Source: Leucobacter zeae (lineage in GTDB: Bacteria; Actinomycetota; Actinomycetes; Actinomycetales; Microbacteriaceae). Taken from it: 64,000 bases of DNA. Within the stretch, counting starts at the first letter, position 1. Every line of letters starts with the position of its first letter. A program made the translations under genes and the position numbers. The notes under the pieces were generated by a model, which was given only the letters and a program-made list of their open reading frames with translations, was not told the origin of the DNA and ran no database searches. This document shows positions 24,542 to 33,139 of the stretch, in pieces. The DNA lies in assembly GCF_016758175.1 (NCBI RefSeq), contig NZ_QYAB01000001.1, positions 2,087,850-2,151,849 of the forward strand. Direction: 5' to 3'.

Positions 24542-25452
24542 TCCCCCTCGATGCGCTGCTCGCCTCACCCCTCGACGTCCTGCTCGAGCCGCTGCAGTAC
24601 GAGTTCATGGTGCGCGCGCTCGCGACGACGGTCGTGGCCGCCGTGCTCTGCGCCGTGCTGTCGTGCTGGCTCGTGCTGATCGGCTGGTCGCTCATGGGCG
24701 ACGCGGTCTCCCACGCGGTACTGCCCGGCGTCGTGCTCGCGTACGTCGTCGGCGCGCCGTTCGCCCTCGGAGCCCTGGTCTTCGGCTTCCTCGCCGTCGC
24801 ACTGATCGGCGGCATCCGTCACACCACGCGGGTGAAGGAGGACGCGGCGATAGGCATCGTCTTCACGACGCTCTTCGCCCTCGGGCTCGTGCTCATCTCG
24901 GTGACGCCCAGCCAGACCGACCTGAACCACATCATCTTCGGCAACATCCTCGGGGTGTCGACCGGCGATCTCGTGCAGATCGGCGTGCTCGCCGTCGTGG
25001 CGTTCTCCGTACTGATGGTGAAGCGGCGCGACCTCACGCTCTACGCCTTCGACCCGACGCACGCACGGGCCATCGGGCTCAGCCCGCGCCTGCTGGGCGC
25101 GCTGCTGCTCGGCGTGCTCGCGCTCACAGCCGTGGTCGCGCTGCAGGTCGTCGGCGTGATCCTCGTGGTCGCGATGCTCATCATCCCGGGGGCCACGGCG
25201 CAACTGCTCACCGACCGCTTCGGCCGCATGCTGGTGATCGCCCCGCTGCTCTCGGCCGCCTGCTCCGTCGTCGGCATCGTCGCGAGCTACTGGCTCGACG
25301 CGGCCTCCGGCGGCCTCGTGGTCGTGGCCCAGGGCGCGGCGTTCCTGCTCGTGTACCTCTTCGCCCCCAGGCAGGGGCTGATCGGCAAGCGGCTACGGCT
25401 GGCGCGCGAGTCGCGGCGGGATCCCGATCCTCTGCGCGAACCGAGCTCCTGA
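24538..25452 (+). CDS. Metal ABC transporter permease (ABC-3 family)
   Basis: 304 residues with eight to nine hydrophobic helices. Family segments are LVLIGWSLMGDAVSHAVLPGVVLAY, the RVKEDAAIGIVFTTLFALGLVLIS helix pair and VGVILVVAMLIIPGATAQLLTDR. It forms the membrane channel for the binding protein and ATPase encoded upstream, as a homodimer because only one permease is encoded. The C-terminal tail is basic and probably cytosolic. Confidence 0.92.
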   Translation: MIPLDALLASPLDVLLEPLQYEFMVRALATTVVAAVLCAVLSCWLVLIGWSLMGDAVSHAVLPGVVLAYVVGAPFALGALVFGFLAVALIGGIRHTTRVKEDAAIGIVFTTLFALGLVLISVTPSQTDLNHIIFGNILGVSTGDLVQIGVLAVVAFSVLMVKRRDLTLYAFDPTHARAIGLSPRLLGALLLGVLALTAVVALQVVGVILVVAMLIIPGATAQLLTDRFGRMLVIAPLLSAACSVVGIVASYWLDAASGGLVVVAQGAAFLLVYLFAPRQGLIGKRLRLARESRRDPDPLREPSS

Positions 25453-25532
25453 GGGTGCGGTGGCGTCGGCCGTCAGCCGGCGTCACCGCCGTCGGAAGCC
25501 GGCGGTCAGGCACCCGCACACCCAGACACGAA

Positions 25533-25560
25533 GAAGGCCCTCGCTCTCGCGAGGGCCTTC
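25533..25560 (-). terminator. Rho-independent terminator after tRNA-Ala
   Basis: Perfect 12-bp stem GAAGGCCCTCGC / GCGAGGGCCTTC with a 4-base loop, two bases past the tRNA 3' end, followed on the minus strand by a T-rich TTCTTC tract. It may also stop the converging metal-uptake mRNA. Confidence 0.85.
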
Positions 25561-25562
25561 GA

Positions 25563-25638
25563 TGGTGGATCCTACGGGACTCGAACCCGTGACCCCCTGC
25601 ATGCCATGCAGGTGCGCTACCAGCTGCGCCAAGGACCC
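25563..25638 (-). tRNA. tRNA-Ala (anticodon GGC)
   Basis: 76 nt including an encoded CCA. Anticodon stem CCTGC/GCAGG with loop ATGGCAT gives GGC; the T-arm has GGGTTCGAGTCCC. The acceptor starts GGGTCCT and pairs with AGGATCC. Confidence 0.93.
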
Positions 25639-25707
25639 GTGGAAGTCGAAGAAATGCTCCCCCGACAACTCTTCTAGCTTACACCGTGAACCCGGGATGA
25701 ACGCAAA

Positions 25708-26112
25708 TCACGCGTTCCCGGGCGCGTCCTGCGGCTGCGCGAGCATCGACGAGACGTCGATGACCGGGCAGTCCTGCCAGAGGCGCTCGAGCTGGTAGAA
25801 GTCCCGCTCCTCCTCGTGGAAGACGTGCACGATGAGGTCGCCGAAGTCGAGCAGGACCCAGCGGCCCGTCTCGCGTCCCTCGCGGCGGATCGTGCGGGTG
25901 CCGTGCTCGTTCAGCGCATCCTCGATGGCGTCCGAGATCGCCTGCACGTTGCGCTCGACCGAGCCCCCAACGATGAGGAACGCATCGGCGAGGCCGAACT
26001 GCTCCGTCACCTCGAGCGCTACGGGGCCGGTCGCCCCCTTCGCGTCAGCGGCGTTCACCGCGAGCGCGAGATCCGCGAGCACGCGGTCGTTCCGAGTCTG
26101 ATCCTCGTTCAG
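25708..26112 (-). CDS. rsfS: Ribosome silencing factor RsfS
   Basis: RsfS (Iojap family) binds L14 on the large subunit and blocks subunit joining in slow growth. The 134-residue reading has NAADAKGATGPVALEVTEQFGLADAFLIVGG, then RREGRETGRWVLLDFGDLIVHVFHEEERDFYQLERLW, both diagnostic. The first in-frame ATG/GTG is GTG 26082, which lacks a ribosome site and would trim residues common in homologues. CTG 26112 has AAGGAAAG three bases upstream and is used here as a possible rare start. It is last in the run nadD, acidic protein, rsfS. Confidence 0.85.
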   Translation of the reverse strand: MNEDQTRNDRVLADLALAVNAADAKGATGPVALEVTEQFGLADAFLIVGGSVERNVQAISDAIEDALNEHGTRTIRREGRETGRWVLLDFGDLIVHVFHEEERDFYQLERLWQDCPVIDVSSMLAQPQDAPGNA

Positions 26113-26158
26113 TGTCTTTCCTTACGTTTCGGCTCGCCGCGGGCGCGACGGGCCTCGA

Positions 26159-27808
26159 TTATCCGAACCAGCCCTGGGTCGCCCCGACGACGCCGATCCC
26201 GGCGACGACGACGAGCAGACCGCCGCCGGTGAGCGAGAGCACGAGCGGGAGCTTGTTGCGCTCCTTCACGGGCTTCGCCACGACGGGGATGCTGGAGGTG
26301 ATCTGGGCGCTCACGGCATGACGCGCGGCGACCGGGGCCAACCCGGCCTGCTCCGCGGTGACCTGGGGATCCTCTTCGGGCATGCCGCTGACGGGATCCA
26401 CCTCGACGGAGTCGTGCAGCGCAGAATGCCCGCCGGTCTCGCCCAGCGACTTCGGCAGCTTCAACGATCCGGTGACGTACATGTCGCCCGTCGCACCGAG
26501 CGGGCCGGTGAGCCCGCCCGTGTCCTCGGGCATCGTCGGCAGGATGAGCGCGGACGTGTTGCTGCTCGCCGTGCTCTCCTGAGCGACCGCTCGCGAGATG
26601 AGATCGTCGAAATCGCCATCGGCCCGCTGCCCCGATCCGGTGCGCGGCGTGGGGTCGTCGAACACCGAGCGCCACTCCTCGGGCGGAGCGATGTCCGGGA
26701 AGGAGTACGTCGGTGCGGGCTCGGGCTCGGCGGCAGCAGGCTCCGGTTCGGCAGCGCGCGGCGCCGGAACGGGCTCCGCGGGAGCGGGTGCCTGCGGAGC
26801 GGCGGGAACCGGCTCTGCGGCGGCCACCGGTTCGGCGGGCGCCTCCGGCTCCGCAGGAGCCGATGCGGCGGGTTCGGCGTCGGCGAGTGCCGCCTCCACG
26901 GGTGCTTCCGCTTCGACCGCGGCGTCCTCGTCGGCTCTGTTGCGCTTCCAGGGGAAGCGGCGCTTCGACTTCGCGGGCTCCGCCGGCGCCTCGGCGGCCG
27001 CATCCTCGGGCGCTTCGATGGACTCGGGATCGGCGGCAGGATCGGGGTCCGCCGCGGGCTCGGGAGCGGCTGCGGGCTCGGCGTCGGCAGCGGATCCGGC
27101 GCTCTCGGCCTCGGCGAGCTCCTCGACAGTGAAGGCCTCGGTCGGCGGCGAGATCAGCGTATCGAAGTCGATGCGCTCCTCGGGAGCCTCATCGACGGCG
27201 GGCGTGCGCGACTCGGCCGCCGCGAGCTCGGAGGCGTCGAATGCGACGGTCGCATCGTCGGGCTCTTCAGCGTCGGTATCCTCAGCAGTGGTCTCCTCGA
27301 CCGCGGGGGCCCCGGCGACCGGCTCCTCGACCGCGGGCGCCTCCAGGGGCTCGGCTTCGACGGCCTCGGCCTCGACGGCCTCAGCCCCGGCGGGCTCCGC
27401 CTCGACGGCCTCAGCCCCGGCGGGCTCCGACTCAACGACTTCAGCCACAGCGGCCTCGGCCTCGGCGGGCTCCGCCTCGACGGGGTCCGGATCCTCGGGC
27501 GCTGCCGCTTCGACGGCCGCAGCGGCGTCCGCCTCGCGCGCGGCCGCGAGCTCTGCCAGGGCGGCCTCGCGGAGCTGTCGCATCTCGCGCCGGCTGCGCG
27601 GCGTGCCGTCCTCGTTGACGGGCGAGATCTCGATCTCATCGGCGGAGGACGCGGTTGCGTCTGCGGCGTCGGTCGGTTCGTCGACCGGGGTCGGCTGCCC
27701 GGCGGGCCGCGCGCCCACCTCGGACAGATCGAGAGCACCGGTCGCCGCCATCTCCTGCAGCCGACGCTCGCGTCGGGTCAGGGGGCGTTCTTCCTCGTGG
27801 TCACTCAT
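26159..27808 (-). CDS. Large acidic Ala/Glu/Pro-rich protein with one C-terminal membrane helix
   Basis: 549 residues, no recognised domain. The N-terminus is charged ([19 protein letters not shown]). Residues about 90-420 are low complexity, dominated by Ala, Glu, Pro and Val, with a 10-residue unit [10 protein letters not shown] repeated (30-bp DNA repeats). A short basic patch [11 protein letters not shown] interrupts it. A better-ordered stretch with [13 protein letters not shown] and [20 protein letters not shown] follows, then a single transmembrane helix at the end ([24 protein letters not shown]). It is probably a cytosolic disordered domain on a tail anchor. The start overlaps the nadD stop by 8 bp and the gene sits between nadD and rsfS. 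Confidence 0.65.
   Translation of the reverse strand: MSDHEEERPLTRRERRLQEMAATGALDLSEVGARPAGQPTPVDEPTDAADATASSADEIEISPVNEDGTPRSRREMRQLREAALAELAAAREADAAAAVEAAAPEDPDPVEAEPAEAEAAVAEVVESEPAGAEAVEAEPAGAEAVEAEAVEAEPLEAPAVEEPVAGAPAVEETTAEDTDAEEPDDATVAFDASELAAAESRTPAVDEAPEERIDFDTLISPPTEAFTVEELAEAESAGSAADAEPAAAPEPAADPDPAADPESIEAPEDAAAEAPAEPAKSKRRFPWKRNRADEDAAVEAEAPVEAALADAEPAASAPAEPEAPAEPVAAAEPVPAAPQAPAPAEPVPAPRAAEPEPAAAEPEPAPTYSFPDIAPPEEWRSVFDDPTPRTGSGQRADGDFDDLISRAVAQESTASSNTSALILPTMPEDTGGLTGPLGATGDMYVTGSLKLPKSLGETGGHSALHDSVEVDPVSGMPEEDPQVTAEQAGLAPVAARHAVSAQITSSIPVVAKPVKERNKLPLVLSLTGGGLLVVVAGIGVVGATQGWFG
27371..27430 (-). repeat. Tandem 30-bp coding repeat
   Basis: Two adjacent 30-bp units, identical at 29 positions, with further decayed copies on both sides. 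In frame, each encodes ten residues of the acidic protein. Confidence 0.7.
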
Positions 27809-28403
27809 TCTTCGTCGCTTCCTCGGTGTATAGGCCGTACTTTGCAATGTACTGCACCACACCGTCCGGTACGAGGTACCACACCGGATAACCCCTTGCG
27901 ACCCGCGCGCGGCAGTCCGTGGAGGAGATCGCGAGCGCGGGCACTTCCAACAAGCTTACGTGCTCGCCCGACAAACCCGAAAGCGAGAGCTCGTGTCCTG
28001 GCCGCGAGACCGCGATGAAGTGGGCCAGCTCCCAGAGCTTGTCCACGTCCTTCCACCCCAGGATCTGCTCGACCGCGTCGGCTCCCGAGATGAAGAACAG
28101 ATCGGCCTCAGGGTGCTGCTCGCGCAGGTCGCGCAGCGTATCCACGGTGTAGGTGGGCCCGTCGCGATCCACGTCGACGCGGCTCACCGAGAACTGGGGG
28201 TTGGAGGCGGTCGCGATGACCGTCATCAGGTACCGATGCTCGCTCGGGGTGACGTTGTGCTTCTGCCACGGGCGACCCGTCGGCACGAACAGGACCTCAT
28301 CGAGGCCGAAGCTCCGCGCGACCTCGCTCGCGGCGACGAGGTGGCCGTGGTGGATCGGGTCGAACGTGCCGCCCATCACTCCGATGCGTCGTCGAGTAGA
28401 CAC
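27801..28403 (-). CDS. nadD: Nicotinate-nucleotide adenylyltransferase NadD
   Basis: Makes nicotinic acid adenine dinucleotide from NaMN and ATP in NAD synthesis. 200 residues with [15 protein letters not shown] (ATP-binding GxFDPxHxGH, about 8-22), VPTGRPWQK, the [16 protein letters not shown] loop, and [13 protein letters not shown] near the C-terminus in the ISSTxIR position. ATG 28403 begins MSTRRRIG. The product length is standard. Confidence 0.95.
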   Translation of the reverse strand: MSTRRRIGVMGGTFDPIHHGHLVAASEVARSFGLDEVLFVPTGRPWQKHNVTPSEHRYLMTVIATASNPQFSVSRVDVDRDGPTYTVDTLRDLREQHPEADLFFISGADAVEQILGWKDVDKLWELAHFIAVSRPGHELSLSGLSGEHVSLLEVPALAISSTDCRARVARGYPVWYLVPDGVVQYIAKYGLYTEEATKNE

Positions 28404-28421
28404 GTCCGGCGCAGGTCTGGA

Positions 28422-28631
28422 TCAGTGCTGGGCGTCGGCGCCGTGCTCGCGCGCGTATGCGGCGGCCTTCTCGGCGTGGCGGTTGGCGACGTCGCGGAAC
28501 GAGAACGTCACGATCGCGAGCGCGACGAAGATACCGAACACGATGAGACCGTAGGCGATCGCCGGGATCGGCAGCTCGACGAGCTCGTGGCCCTCTTCAG
28601 CGGCGACTGCAAGCGTGGCGAGAAGCGACAT
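28422..28631 (-). CDS. Small single-pass membrane protein (69 residues)
   Basis: An N-terminal polar stretch, one transmembrane helix (PAIAYGLIVFGIFVALAIVTFSF, about 22-44), then a His/Ala-rich cytosolic tail NRHAEKAAAYAREHG. ATG 28631, 18 bp before nadD, so probably cotranscribed. Similar short proteins sit between proA and nadD in related actinobacteria (from memory); no function is known to me. Confidence 0.7.
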   Translation of the reverse strand: MSLLATLAVAAEEGHELVELPIPAIAYGLIVFGIFVALAIVTFSFRDVANRHAEKAAAYAREHGADAQH

Positions 28632-28689
28632 TGAAACCCCTGGATTCGTTGTGATGGGTGGTGAACTCCACCCAGTCTACCGGTTCCGG

Positions 28690-29943
28690 CTAGCGGATCT
28701 GGCCCGAGCCGCGCACGAGCCACTTCGTGCTCGTGAGTTCCGGCAGGCCCATCGGCCCGCGCGCGTGGAGCTTCTGGGTGGAGATGCCGACCTCGGCCCC
28801 GAAGCCGAACTCGCCGCCGTCGGTGAAGCGCGTCGAGGCGTTCACCATCACGACCGCGGAGTCCACCTCGGCGAGGAAGCGCTCCGCAGACGCGAGATCC
28901 TGCGTGACGATCGATTCCGTGTGCCGCGTCGAGTACCGCTCGATGTGCGCGAGCGCCTCGTCGAGCGAGTCGACGACCTTGATGGCCATCTCGAGCGCGT
29001 GGTGCTCGGTCGCCCACGTCTCCTCGTCCGCCGGGAGCGCGCCGTCCACGGCGACGAGCGTCGCCGCGTCACCGCTCACCACCACGCCCGCGGACATCAG
29101 CTCGGCCGCCAGACGCCCGAGCAGCCGCTCCGCCGCGTCGCGATGGACGAGCAGCGTCTCGGCGGCGTTGCACACGCTCGGGCGGTGCGTCTTCGCGTTC
29201 TTCACGATGGCGACGGCCATCTCCTCGTCTGCGGTGGCGTCGACGTACACGTGCACGAGACCCGACCCCGTCTCGATGACGGGAACGGTCGACTCCTGCA
29301 CGACGGTCGAGATGAGGCCGGCGCTGCCGCGCGGGATCAGCACGTCGATGTATCCGCGGGCCCGCATGAGACGCCCGGCGCCCTCGCGCCCGAACTCGTC
29401 GACGGTCTGCACCGCTCCCCCGTCGAGGCCGACCGAGTCGAGCGCCTCCTGGATGAGCGCGACGAGCACCGCGTTCGTGCGCTCGGCGGCCGAGCCGCCG
29501 CGCAGCACCGTGCCGTTGCCGCTCTTCAGCGCGAGCGCCGCGATGTCGACGGTCACATTGGGCCGGGCCTCGTAGATCGCGCCGACCACGCCGAACGGCA
29601 CGCGCACCTGGCTGATCGCGATGCCGTTCGCGAGCGTGCTGCCGCGCACGACCTCGCCCACGGGGTCGGGCAGCGAGATCACGTCGCGCACTGCCGCGGC
29701 GAGGGCGAGGATCCGCGGCTCGTCGAGTCGCAGACGGTCGATCAGCCCCGCTCCGATCCCGTTGCGCTCGCCGCGCTCGAGGTCCTCCGCGTTCGCGGCG
29801 ACGATGCGCGGCACCGCGGATTCGAGTGCGGCGGCGATGGCGTCGAGCCCCGCGTTCTTCCGGGTCGTGGTGAGATTCGCGAGCCCTTTGGCCGCAGTGC
29901 GGGCGCGCTCGAGCTTGGCGAGGAACGGATCGACGCTGGACAT
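28690..29943 (-). CDS. proA: Gamma-glutamyl phosphate reductase
   Basis: Second step of proline synthesis: NADPH reduction of glutamyl phosphate to the semialdehyde. 417 residues of the ALDH superfamily: VPFGVVGAIYEARPNVTVDIAALALKSGN, catalytic Cys in HRPSVCNAAETLLVH, and EFGFGAEVGISTQKLHARGPMGL at the C-terminus. ATG 29943 follows TAGGCT by seven bases, so proA has its own promoter although proB is just upstream. Both proline genes share strand and spacing but are not overlapping. Confidence 0.95.
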   Translation of the reverse strand: MSSVDPFLAKLERARTAAKGLANLTTTRKNAGLDAIAAALESAVPRIVAANAEDLERGERNGIGAGLIDRLRLDEPRILALAAAVRDVISLPDPVGEVVRGSTLANGIAISQVRVPFGVVGAIYEARPNVTVDIAALALKSGNGTVLRGGSAAERTNAVLVALIQEALDSVGLDGGAVQTVDEFGREGAGRLMRARGYIDVLIPRGSAGLISTVVQESTVPVIETGSGLVHVYVDATADEEMAVAIVKNAKTHRPSVCNAAETLLVHRDAAERLLGRLAAELMSAGVVVSGDAATLVAVDGALPADEETWATEHHALEMAIKVVDSLDEALAHIERYSTRHTESIVTQDLASAERFLAEVDSAVVMVNASTRFTDGGEFGFGAEVGISTQKLHARGPMGLPELTSTKWLVRGSGQIR

Positions 29944-29950
29944 GCTCTCC

Positions 29951-29956
29951 AGCCTA
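29951..29956 (-). promoter_or_regulatory. -10 element of leaderless proA promoter
   Basis: TAGGCT on the minus strand, seven bases before ATG 29943. Confidence 0.5.
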
Positions 29957-30011
29957 GCGGCACGACGGCTCCCGCCGTGCCGCCCGCGCGAGCGCCGCGC
30001 CGTCGCGCGGG

Positions 30012-30809
30012 CTACTGCGCGCCGGGAGCGGGATCGAACCGCGTTCCGTGGTCCGCGCCCTCGAGCACCGCGGCGAGCAGTCGGGTCTCCGTGAGCAGCA
30101 CCGCGGCACCCGCCTCCGCGGCGAGCCGCGCCGCCTGCACCTTCGTCGCGGCGCCGCCGGTGCCCCAACCTGATCGGCTCTCGCCGATCTCGATGCCCTC
30201 GAGCGGGTCGCCGTAGGGCACGTGCGCGATGCGCCGCGCGCCCGCCATCACGGGCGGAGCCGTGTAGAGCGCGTCGACGTCGGAGAGCAGCACGAGCCGG
30301 TCCGCGCACACCAGTCGGGCGACGAGCGCGGCGAGACGGTCGTTGTCGCCGAAGCGGATCTCGTGGGTCGCGACGGTGTCGTTCTCATTGATGATCGGCA
30401 GGATCCCGAGCTGCAGCAGGCGTTCGAGCGAGCGCCGGGCGTTGCCCCGGTGCGTCGGGTTCTCCATATCGCTCGCGGTCAGCAGCACCTGCCCCGCGAT
30501 GATCTCATGGGCCGTGAGCGCGCGCTGATACCGGTTCACGAGGATGTTCTGCCCGACTGCCGCGGCGGCCTGCTGGGTGGCGAGATCCTCGGGCCGCTCC
30601 TCGAGCCGCAGGAAGGGCACCCCGGTCGCGATCGCGCCGGAGGACACGAGGATCACCTCGGCCCCGGCCGCGTGCAGACGCGCGAGGGACGCAACGAGCT
30701 CGGGGATCTGGGCGGCGTTGTCGCCGCTCACCGACGACGAGCCGACCTTGACCACGACGCGACGCGACGCGAGCAGCTCCTGCCCCACGTTCGCGGTCGC
30801 GCCCATCAT
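30012..30809 (-). CDS. proB: Glutamate 5-kinase (no PUA domain)
   Basis: Phosphorylates glutamate, the first and feedback-controlled step of proline synthesis. 265 residues: [30 protein letters not shown] and [12 protein letters not shown], then a [15 protein letters not shown] nucleotide loop. E. coli ProB is about 100 residues longer because of a C-terminal PUA domain, absent here. The ATG at 30809 is fixed by a four-base ATGA overlap with the obgE stop and GGAG upstream; a GTG at 30821 is in frame but unneeded. Confidence 0.93.
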   Translation of the reverse strand: MMGATANVGQELLASRRVVVKVGSSSVSGDNAAQIPELVASLARLHAAGAEVILVSSGAIATGVPFLRLEERPEDLATQQAAAAVGQNILVNRYQRALTAHEIIAGQVLLTASDMENPTHRGNARRSLERLLQLGILPIINENDTVATHEIRFGDNDRLAALVARLVCADRLVLLSDVDALYTAPPVMAGARRIAHVPYGDPLEGIEIGESRSGWGTGGAATKVQAARLAAEAGAAVLLTETRLLAAVLEGADHGTRFDPAPGAQ

Positions 30810-32308
30810 TCCTCGCTCCACATTCCCGCCTCGCGCTCGCGTTCGAGCTCGGTGCGGGCATCGGACTTCGCGTCCATCATCTCGTGGTAGGCCGCGCGCC
30901 GCTCCTGCGTCGTGCGGCGGTGGTTCGGCGAGATCCGCAGGTCGGTGCCGCGGGCGCCCACCTGCACCTCAGCCGCGCTCGTGACGGTCGGCTCCCAGTC
31001 GAAGACGACGCCGGAACCCGGCCCGATGACGACCGTGGAGCCCGAGGTCGCGCCGGCCTTCATGAGCGCCTCGTCGATCTTGATCTTCTGCAGACGGTCT
31101 GCGAGGTAGCCGATCGCCTCGTCGTTCGTGAAGTCGGTCTGCGCGACCCAGCGCTCGGGTTTCGCGCCGAGGATCCGGAAGACGGTCCCGTAGGTGCCGC
31201 CCTCGGTGACCACGCGGAAGCCGCCGTCGTCGACCGCCTTGGGCTGCAGGACGATGCGGGGCTGCGCCTCGAACTCGGCGAGCTCCTGCGCACGAGCGGT
31301 CGCGACGAGCTCGGCGAGCGCGAAGCCGAGTTCGCGCAGACCCTCGTGCGAGACGGTCGAGATCACGAACACCCGGTACCCCTGAGCCTCGAGCTCGGGC
31401 CGAACGAAATCGGCGAGCTCCCGCGCCTCGGGGACGTCGACCTTGTTGAGCGCGACGAGCTGCGGCCGATCGAGCAGCGGCGTCTGCCCCTCGGGCACCG
31501 GGTAGGCCGCGAGTTCCTTCTTGATGACCTCGAGGTCCGACAGCGGGTCCCTGCCGCCCTCGAGCGTCGCGCAGTCGAGCACGTGGAGCAGCGCGCTGCA
31601 GCGCTCGACGTGACGGAGGAAGTCGAGCCCGAGGCCGCGGCCGTCGCTCGCACCCTCGATGAGACCGGGCACGTCGGCGATCGTGAACCGGTGGTCCTCG
31701 ACCTGCACGACGCCGAGGTTCGGGTGCAGCGTCGTGAACGGGTAGTCGGCGATCTTCGGCTTGGCGGCGCTCATCGCGGCGATGAGGCTCGACTTGCCGG
31801 CGGAGGGATACCCGACGAGGGCGACGTCGGCGATCGACTTGAGCTCGAGCGTCACGGTGCACGATGCTCCCTCGGTGCCGAGCAGCGCGAAGCCGGGCGC
31901 CTTGCGCTTGACGCTCGCGAGGGCGTTGTTGCCGAGGCCGCCGATACCGCCCTCGGCCACGACGAAGCGCGTACCGGGCTCGGTGAGGTCCACGAGCGTC
32001 TCGCCGGCTTCGTCCTTCACCACCGTTCCGACGGGGACCGGGAGCACCATCTCGGCGCCGTTCGTGCCCGCGCGGTACCCGCCTGCCCCGTAGCCGCCGT
32101 TCTCGGCGACGCGGTGCGGGCGACGGTGGTACTCGAGGAGCGTCGTCACCTGCGGATCGGCGACCACGACGATATCGCCGCCGTGTCCGCCGGCGCCGCC
32201 GTCCGGTCCTGCCAGCGGCTTGAACTTCTCGCGGCGGGTCGACACGCAGCCGTTCCCACCCCGCCCGGCCTGCAGGTGCAGCTGCACCCGGTCAACGAAC
32301 GTCACCAT
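30806..32308 (-). CDS. obgE: GTPase ObgE/CgtA
   Basis: Ribosome-associated GTPase linking 50S maturation to growth. 500 residues in three parts: the glycine-rich OBG fold (1-158, starting [19 protein letters not shown]), the G domain (G1 [10 protein letters not shown]3 [10 protein letters not shown]4 NKVD), and an OCT domain from about 350 with [23 protein letters not shown] long basic C-terminal tail follows (about 440-500), as in actinobacteria. ATG 32308 has GAGGGGA ten bases upstream. Follows rpmA, precedes proB. Confidence 0.96.
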   Translation of the reverse strand: MVTFVDRVQLHLQAGRGGNGCVSTRREKFKPLAGPDGGAGGHGGDIVVVADPQVTTLLEYHRRPHRVAENGGYGAGGYRAGTNGAEMVLPVPVGTVVKDEAGETLVDLTEPGTRFVVAEGGIGGLGNNALASVKRKAPGFALLGTEGASCTVTLELKSIADVALVGYPSAGKSSLIAAMSAAKPKIADYPFTTLHPNLGVVQVEDHRFTIADVPGLIEGASDGRGLGLDFLRHVERCSALLHVLDCATLEGGRDPLSDLEVIKKELAAYPVPEGQTPLLDRPQLVALNKVDVPEARELADFVRPELEAQGYRVFVISTVSHEGLRELGFALAELVATARAQELAEFEAQPRIVLQPKAVDDGGFRVVTEGGTYGTVFRILGAKPERWVAQTDFTNDEAIGYLADRLQKIKIDEALMKAGATSGSTVVIGPGSGVVFDWEPTVTSAAEVQVGARGTDLRISPNHRRTTQERRAAYHEMMDAKSDARTELEREREAGMWSEE

Positions 32309-32348
32309 AGCTGCGTTCCCCTCCTCGAAAAATGTCCCTGGATACGGC

Positions 32349-32375
32349 AAAAGGCGAGCCGAAGCCCGCCTCGCC
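32349..32375 (-). terminator. Partial rho-independent terminator between rpmA and obgE
   Basis: GGCGAG (32353-32358) and CTCGCC (32370-32375) pair with an 11-base loop, followed on the minus strand by four T. Short, so it may only reduce read-through from ribosomal protein genes to obgE. Confidence 0.5.
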
Positions 32376-32389
32376 GTGTGCGCCCGTGA

Positions 32390-32644
32390 TCAGGCGGCAG
32401 CTACGATGTTGACGACCTTGCGGCCGCCCTTCGCGCCGAACTCGACCTCGCCTGCGGCGAGGGCGAACAGCGTGTCGTCCTTGCCGCGGCCGACGTTCAC
32501 ACCGGGGTGGAACTTGGTGCCGCGCTGACGGACGATGATCTCGCCGGCGTTGACCTGCTGGCCGCCGAAGCGCTTCACACCGAGGTACTGGGGGTTGGAA
32601 TCGCGGCCGTTGCGGGTCGAGCTCGCGCCCTTCTTATGTGCCAT
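32390..32644 (-). CDS. rpmA: 50S ribosomal protein L27
   Basis: 84 residues: [57 protein letters not shown]. Its N-terminus reaches the peptidyl transferase centre. No long N-terminal extension of the cleaved Firmicutes type. ATG 32644 with AAGGAGT upstream, 33 bp behind rplU. Confidence 0.97.
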   Translation of the reverse strand: MAHKKGASSTRNGRDSNPQYLGVKRFGGQQVNAGEIIVRQRGTKFHPGVNVGRGKDDTLFALAAGEVEFGAKGGRKVVNIVAAA

Positions 32645-32677
32645 GAGTCTTTACTCCTTGGTAGTGGCTTGCAGCCG

Positions 32678-32986
32678 TTACTTGATGCCGGTGATCTTGA
32701 GGCGGGTCAGGTCCTGACGGTGACCCTGACGGCTCTTGTAACCGGTCTTGTTCTTGTAGCGCTGGATCACGATCTTCGGACCGCGGAGATCGTTCAGCAC
32801 CTCGGCGGTCACCTTGACCTTGGCCAGAGCCGCGGCGTCGGTCGTCACCTGGTCGCCGTCGACGAGCAGGACCGCGGGAAGCTCGATCTTGCCGTCGGCG
32901 TCGCCTGCCACACGATTGACGGTGATGATCGAGCCGACCTCGACCTTCTCCTGCCGACCGCTTGCGCGCACTACTGCGTAAACCAC
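32678..32986 (-). CDS. rplU: 50S ribosomal protein L21
   Basis: 102 residues beginning [18 protein letters not shown], with [28 protein letters not shown] at the C-terminus. Start GTG 32986 has AGGTG seven bases upstream; the longer open frame to 33067 is not L21-like. First gene of the rplU-rpmA-obgE-proB run. Confidence 0.97.
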   Translation of the reverse strand: MVYAVVRASGRQEKVEVGSIITVNRVAGDADGKIELPAVLLVDGDQVTTDAAALAKVKVTAEVLNDLRGPKIVIQRYKNKTGYKSRQGHRQDLTRLKITGIK

Positions 32987-33016
32987 TAGTTCACCTATTT
33001 CTTCGAAGGGAGTTGT

Positions 33017-33080
33017 ACTTGTCGAAGCGCAGTATGCCCGCGCTCGAAGTCTGAGACGTTTTACCACCCGACACGGGTGG
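33017..33080 (-). ncRNA. Candidate structured 5' leader of rplU mRNA
   Basis: Between the promoter and the L21 start the transcript has two hairpins: CCACCCG/CGGGTGG with a 3-base loop (33064-33080), and a bulged 11-pair stem with arms 33040-33050 and 33017-33030 around a 9-base loop. A leader of about 100 nt before a ribosomal protein gene, in a region where other mRNAs look leaderless, suggests autoregulation by L21. This is inference. Confidence 0.4.
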
Positions 33081-33092
33081 CGCCAACACTCA

Positions 33093-33122
33093 ATACTATC
33101 GCGATGCGATGCGTCCGGTCAA
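33093..33122 (-). promoter_or_regulatory. Promoter of the rplU operon
   Basis: -35 TTGACC (33117-33122), 18-bp spacer, -10 TAGTAT (33093-33098) on the minus strand. Transcript start near 33086. Confidence 0.6.
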
Positions 33123-33139
33123 ATAGGACCGATCGCGTG

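Noticed and set aside
27371-27430. Short tandem repeat considered as a CRISPR array
   Set aside because: Units are adjacent without spacers, stay in frame inside a coding region, and no cas genes are present.
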